Shown: positions 5,071 through 6,605 of the stretch, piece by piece
Position numbering within the stretch: position 1 is the first letter of the stretch
How the letters are laid out: each line of letters opens with the position of its first letter
Assembly (NCBI GenBank): GCA_947058225.1
Contig: CAMSGF010000044.1
Location: 1 to 6,605, forward strand
From: an uncultured Eubacteriaceae bacterium
GTDB taxonomy: Bacteria > Bacillota > Clostridia > Eubacteriales > Anaerofustaceae
Direction: 5' to 3'
Length of the DNA: 6,605 nucleotides
The notes under the pieces: model-generated
Database searches by the model: none
What the model was told of the DNA's origin: nothing
Seen by the model: the letters and a program-made list of their open reading frames with translations, nothing else
Program-made: the position numbers and the translations under genes

Positions 5071-6297
5071 ATGGACAAGATAATTTTTCACATAGATGTC
5101 AACAATGCCTTTCTTTCGTGGGAGGCGGCAGACAGAGTAAAAAGAAGAAATATAAAAGAAGATTTAAGGGATACCATAAGTGTTATCGGGGGAGATGAGA
5201 GCAAAAGAAGAGGTGTTGTTCTCGCAAAATTTCAAAGTGCAAAAGAACTTGGTATAAAGACGGGACAGTCATTATATCAGGCAAGAAAGATTTATCCAAA
5301 ATTAAAAGTTGTCCGTCCAAACTTTAAAATATACAGATACTATTCCAATGAGATGTTTAAGATTTTAAGCGAATATACCGATGAGATAGAAAGGTATTCG
5401 ATAGACGAGTGTTTTCTTGACTATACTTCAAGTAAAAGGCTATTTGGCGATGAGATAAAGACAGCAAAGGAGATAAACAGGAGGATAAGGGAAGAACTCG
5501 GCTTCACCGTAAATGTAGGGGTCAGCGAAAATAAACTCCTTGCAAAGATGGCGACCGAATTAAGAAAGCCCGACAAAGTAAATACTCTCTTTAGAAATGA
5601 AATAAAGGAGAAGATATATCACTTAAGCGTCAGGGAGTTATTTATGGTTGGGAAAAACACTGAGCAAAAATTAAACAGATTAAACATAAAAACTATAGGA
5701 GATTTAGCGGGCAAAGACTTATATTTTTTACAAAAGCACTTTAAAAATTCTATGGGAGAGATGTTATACAATTATTCTCATGGTATCGACCATTCAAAAG
5801 TGGAAAGGGAAAAAGATGTAAAGTCAATCGGAAACAGTATGACATTGAAAGAAGATACGAATAACATTGAAGAGATATACTCCTTTTTATTTAAACTTTG
5901 TGAATCGGTTGGTATGAGGCTTAAAAAGAGGGGTGTAAAAGGAGATACCGTAGTGGTGACGATTAAAAACTTTTCTTTTTATGTATATTCCCATCAAAAA
6001 AAGTTAAATTATTATACAAATTCCACTAATGAGATATTTGAAGAGGTTAAAAAGATATTTTTGGAGTTTTGGAGAGGTGAGAAAATCAGGCTCCTTGGGG
6101 TCAGCGTAAATAATGTAACAAAAAATCCAATAACACAAATGAGCTTTTTTGATGAGAAGAAAAATGACAACACAAACGACCTCGATGATATAATAAACGA
6201 CATTCAAACGCAGTTTGGAGCAGATAAGGTTAAGAGGGGAAGTAACCTTAAGGATAATAAATTGATGGAAAAGATAGACTATTTTGATAAAAAATAG
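5071..6297 (+). CDS. Y-family DNA polymerase (DinB/UmuC-type, polymerase IV-like)
   Basis: The 408-residue protein is a translesion DNA polymerase lacking proofreading. The palm motif FHIDVNNAFLSW (6-17) carries the metal ligand Asp9, with Phe14 at the likely steric-gate position. YSIDECFLDY (109-118) carries Asp112 and Glu113. VGVSENKLLAKMAT (149-162) and ELRKPD complete the catalytic core. A helix-hairpin-helix region lies near 190-225 (MVGKNTEQKLNRLNIKTIGDLAG), and the little-finger domain covers about 250-350. QMSFF (356-360) matches the beta-clamp-binding motif. Full length, with an intact catalytic core. The frame has a TAA at 5065-5067, so the start cannot lie further upstream, and MDKIIFHIDV is the normal family N-terminus. 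No Shine-Dalgarno site precedes it. It is divergent from the ylxM operon. I leave the symbol blank because several DinB/UmuC-like paralogues occur in Firmicutes. Confidence 0.93.
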   Translation: MDKIIFHIDVNNAFLSWEAADRVKRRNIKEDLRDTISVIGGDESKRRGVVLAKFQSAKELGIKTGQSLYQARKIYPKLKVVRPNFKIYRYYSNEMFKILSEYTDEIERYSIDECFLDYTSSKRLFGDEIKTAKEINRRIREELGFTVNVGVSENKLLAKMATELRKPDKVNTLFRNEIKEKIYHLSVRELFMVGKNTEQKLNRLNIKTIGDLAGKDLYFLQKHFKNSMGEMLYNYSHGIDHSKVEREKDVKSIGNSMTLKEDTNNIEEIYSFLFKLCESVGMRLKKRGVKGDTVVVTIKNFSFYVYSHQKKLNYYTNSTNEIFEEVKKIFLEFWRGEKIRLLGVSVNNVTKNPITQMSFFDEKKNDNTNDLDDIINDIQTQFGADKVKRGSNLKDNKLMEKIDYFDKK

Positions 6298-6303
6298 TTG
6301 TTG

Positions 6304-6317
6304 CATTTATATAAATG
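6304..6317. repeat. 14-bp perfect palindrome after the polymerase gene
   Basis: CATTTATATAAATG lies seven bases after the polymerase stop codon. It has no spacer to form a loop and no T run after it, so it is a poor intrinsic terminator. It could be a chance AT-rich palindrome or a protein-binding site. Confidence 0.35.
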
Positions 6318-6374
6318 TAGAAAAGGAATTATTAAAAAAATTTAAATATGTTTCAAAACAAAATGGTCATTCAT

Positions 6375-6486
6375 TCAATATATGAAAAAGCGGAACGGAA
6401 AACCGAGGGGGCTAAATTTATTATAAATAAAAGCAAAGAAATGAATAAACCTATAATTTGTTACACTAAAAGATAAAGTTAATAAA
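6375..6486 (+). pseudogene. Second, more degraded SLOG-family remnant
   Basis: This segment aligns with the left remnant. SIYEKAE matches SIIEEAD. Then about 20 bases are missing, removing the QVLAFWD part, and one more base is lost after GGGG. After that GAKFIINKSKEMNKP matches GTKFVIDKCKRMNRP, with 32 of 41 bases identical in the segment ending at CCT. A further 2-base loss shifts the frame to a stop at 6474-6476, while the DNA similarity runs on to TTAATAA. A short frame from ATG 6363 (37 codons) crosses it but has no ribosome binding site. It is a relic in the same orientation as the one at 1-221. Confidence 0.6.
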
Positions 6487-6521
6487 TCATACGTCTTATT
6501 TTAAGATATATGATTTATTAA
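6479..6521. repeat. Long inverted repeat, possible terminator
   Basis: TTAATAAATCATA (6479-6491) and TATGATTTATTAA (6509-6521) are perfectly complementary over 13 bp. Inside is a second stem TCTTA-TTT-TAAGA (6494-6506). The hairpin is about 180 bp after the polymerase stop and has no clean T run on either side; GTTTTTA begins seven bases later. It could end polymerase transcription weakly, or be a structural relic. Its left arm overlaps the end of the SLOG remnant. Confidence 0.45.
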
Positions 6522-6568
6522 AATCAGTTTTTAATTGGATAAATACCTTTTATTCTAATGTTTATTTT

Positions 6569-6597
6569 TTGACAAATTAAATTTTTAATAAAATAAT
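6569..6597 (+). promoter_or_regulatory. Promoter-like sequence reading out of the window
   Basis: TTGACA (6569-6574), a 17-bp spacer and AATAAT (6592-6597, five of six to consensus) would start transcription near 6604 toward a gene beyond the right edge. The perfect -35 and ideal spacing support it. The AT-rich setting and the missing downstream gene limit confidence. Confidence 0.5.
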
Positions 6598-6605
6598 GAC
6601 GCAGT

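Noticed and set aside
6004..6306. Minus-strand frames of 63 and 100 codons antisense to the polymerase end
   Set aside because: Their hydrophobic look comes from the complement of AAA-rich codons; the polymerase reading frame explains this sequence.
6363..6476. A 37-codon plus-strand frame across the second SLOG remnant
   Set aside because: It has no ribosome binding site, lacks the core FWDG motif through deletion, and ends at a frameshift stop; it is better read as a relic.

Overview
The window comes from a low-GC Gram-positive bacterium, most likely an anaerobic member of the Clostridia or a relative. Evidence: AT-rich sequence, strong AAGGAG-type ribosome binding sites, the conserved Firmicutes order ylxM-ffh-rpsP-khpA, and protein sequences that look clostridial. 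I cannot name the species from the sequence.

Layout from left to right. Positions 1-221 (+) hold the decayed C-terminal part of a SLOG-type nucleotide-binding protein (AFWDGKSRGT motif), interrupted by an in-frame TAA. Positions 222-540 are non-coding and contain a tandemly duplicated structured repeat of about 80 bp. Its right copy is also the terminator of the gene block that follows on the minus strand. On the minus strand come a GNAT acetyltransferase (541-1116) and a compact cytoplasmic-type GH13 alpha-amylase-family enzyme (1182-2489), probably transcribed together from a promoter at 2520-2547. A very AT-rich spacer follows. The next unit, also on the minus strand and read from 4973 down to 2785, is ylxM, ffh, rpsP and khpA. 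It starts at a near-consensus promoter (TTGACA-17-TAGAAT) and ends at a 16-bp perfect hairpin right after khpA. Divergent from it on the plus strand is a Y-family DNA polymerase (5071-6297). The right end (6298-6605) has a second, more degraded copy of the SLOG remnant, a long hairpin, and a promoter-like sequence pointing out of the window.

The ylxM operon makes translation and secretion machinery: the SRP GTPase Ffh and its putative regulator YlxM, ribosomal protein bS16, and the RNA-binding protein KhpA. The polymerase performs translesion synthesis, with a C-terminal clamp-binding motif. The amylase presumably processes maltodextrins or glycogen-like glucan inside the cell. The acetyltransferase substrate is unknown.

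I see no complete novel defence or mobile system. The most interesting signals are the duplicated structured repeat at 321-537, whose two copies differ by a compensated base-pair change and share GNRA-type loops, and the two related SLOG remnants that bracket the whole 6-kb block in the same orientation.
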